A stretch of 64,000 nt of DNA, taken from Leifsonia poae (GTDB lineage: Bacteria; Actinomycetota; Actinomycetes; Actinomycetales; Microbacteriaceae). Below the pieces are notes generated by a model. It saw only the letters and a program-made list of their open reading frames with translations, had not been told where the DNA came from and did not search any database. Positions 63,786 through 64,000 of the stretch are shown here, piece after piece. Within the stretch, counting starts at the first letter, position 1, and the number at the start of each line of letters is the position of its first letter. Position numbers and translations under genes: made by a program. The DNA is taken from positions 3,348,001-3,412,000 of the forward strand of contig NZ_JAIHLP010000002.1 in assembly GCF_020009625.1 (NCBI RefSeq), written 5' to 3'.

Positions 63786-64000
63786 CTGCCCGCTGCGGCG
63801 CCGCGATTCCGAGGTGATCTCGGACGCGACCGGCGAGCGAGTTCGGGTCGCTCACATGCTTCCAGGTGTCCTGGCTGAGTGATGTCAGGTAGGCGTCGAG
63901 CAGGCGGGTCTCCTCCGCCAAGGGTACAACCGGCTCCGGCCAGAGCGGAGACTCGGCCAGGCTTCCCCTGTCGTGCTCGAGCACGTCGTAGAAGATGTCG
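63763..64000 (-). CDS. Unidentified protein, C-terminal fragment
   Basis: The minus-strand frame is open from the right edge to a stop at 63763, giving 79 C-terminal residues (including EHDRGSLAESPLWPEP and KHVSDPNSLAGRVRDHLG). The start lies outside the window. The sequence is mostly hydrophilic and I recognise no family. Given its surroundings it may belong to the glycan locus. Its end overlaps the convergent glycosyltransferase gene by 23 bp. Confidence 0.55.
   Translation of the reverse strand, partial: DIFYDVLEHDRGSLAESPLWPEPVVPLAEETRLLDAYLTSLSQDTWKHVSDPNSLAGRVRDHLGIAAPQRAATRSDAA

Overview
The window is about 64 kb of GC-rich chromosome from an actinobacterium, most likely a member of Microbacteriaceae (Leifsonia-like). 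The reasons are strong GC bias at third codon positions, many GTG starts, 4-bp ATGA/GTGA gene overlaps, an acyl-CoA carboxylase with a small epsilon subunit, an actinobacterial-type GtrA/PH-domain/purK/purE/LCP order, and many start codons placed 6-8 nt after a -10 hexamer of form TANNNT, the signature of leaderless transcription. The family is an inference; no rRNA is present to settle it. No tRNA, rRNA, CRISPR array, insertion sequence or prophage was seen.

Layout. 1-915 is the end of a corA gene. 1092-10167 is a nucleoside uptake and salvage region: a BMP-family lipoprotein, a duplicated ATPase and two permeases, then cdd, deoA, add and an unusual PTS IIA/IIB pair without a IIC. A 16-bp tandem repeat (10191-10292) separates it from a minus-strand pair, punA plus a PGM2-like phosphosugar mutase that probably acts as the phosphopentomutase of the same pathway. 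12972-15546 holds a cysteine-less lipoamide-dehydrogenase-like flavoprotein and an isolated AbiEi/DUF559 protein. 15603-25457 holds the acyl-CoA carboxylase parts (biotinylated alpha, beta, epsilon, biotin ligase), interrupted by maf, an RNA (uracil-5) methyltransferase and a three-gene two-component locus. 25464-28374 has a PH-domain protein, GtrA, purK and purE.

From 28371 to the right edge nearly everything concerns the cell envelope: an LCP-family ligase, an acyltransferase, dTDP-rhamnose synthesis (rmlB-rmlD on minus, rmlC-rmlA on plus), a secreted cell-wall-binding-repeat protein, nine or ten glycosyltransferases (several multi-domain), a Wzm/Wzt-type ABC exporter, two DUF2142 membrane proteins, a DPM-like transferase with DUF2304, GDP-fucose synthesis (gmd, fcl), a PglK-like ABC flippase, an aminosugar set (3,4-ketoisomerase, DegT aminotransferase, methyltransferase) and a UDP-sugar dehydrogenase.

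Taken together the right half encodes a large, probably polyprenyl-linked surface heteropolysaccharide that could contain rhamnose, fucose, a 3-amino-3,6-dideoxyhexose and a uronic acid, exported by one or two ABC systems and perhaps attached to the wall by the LCP protein. No initiating phosphoglycosyltransferase, Wzy-type polymerase or manB/manC is in the window, so the locus continues beyond it or relies on genes elsewhere. The most unusual leads are the aminosugar triad resembling macrolide-sugar pathways, the solitary PTS pair inside nucleoside salvage, the consistent leaderless-promoter geometry, and two hairpin/palindrome clusters in the convergent spacer at 22347-22781.
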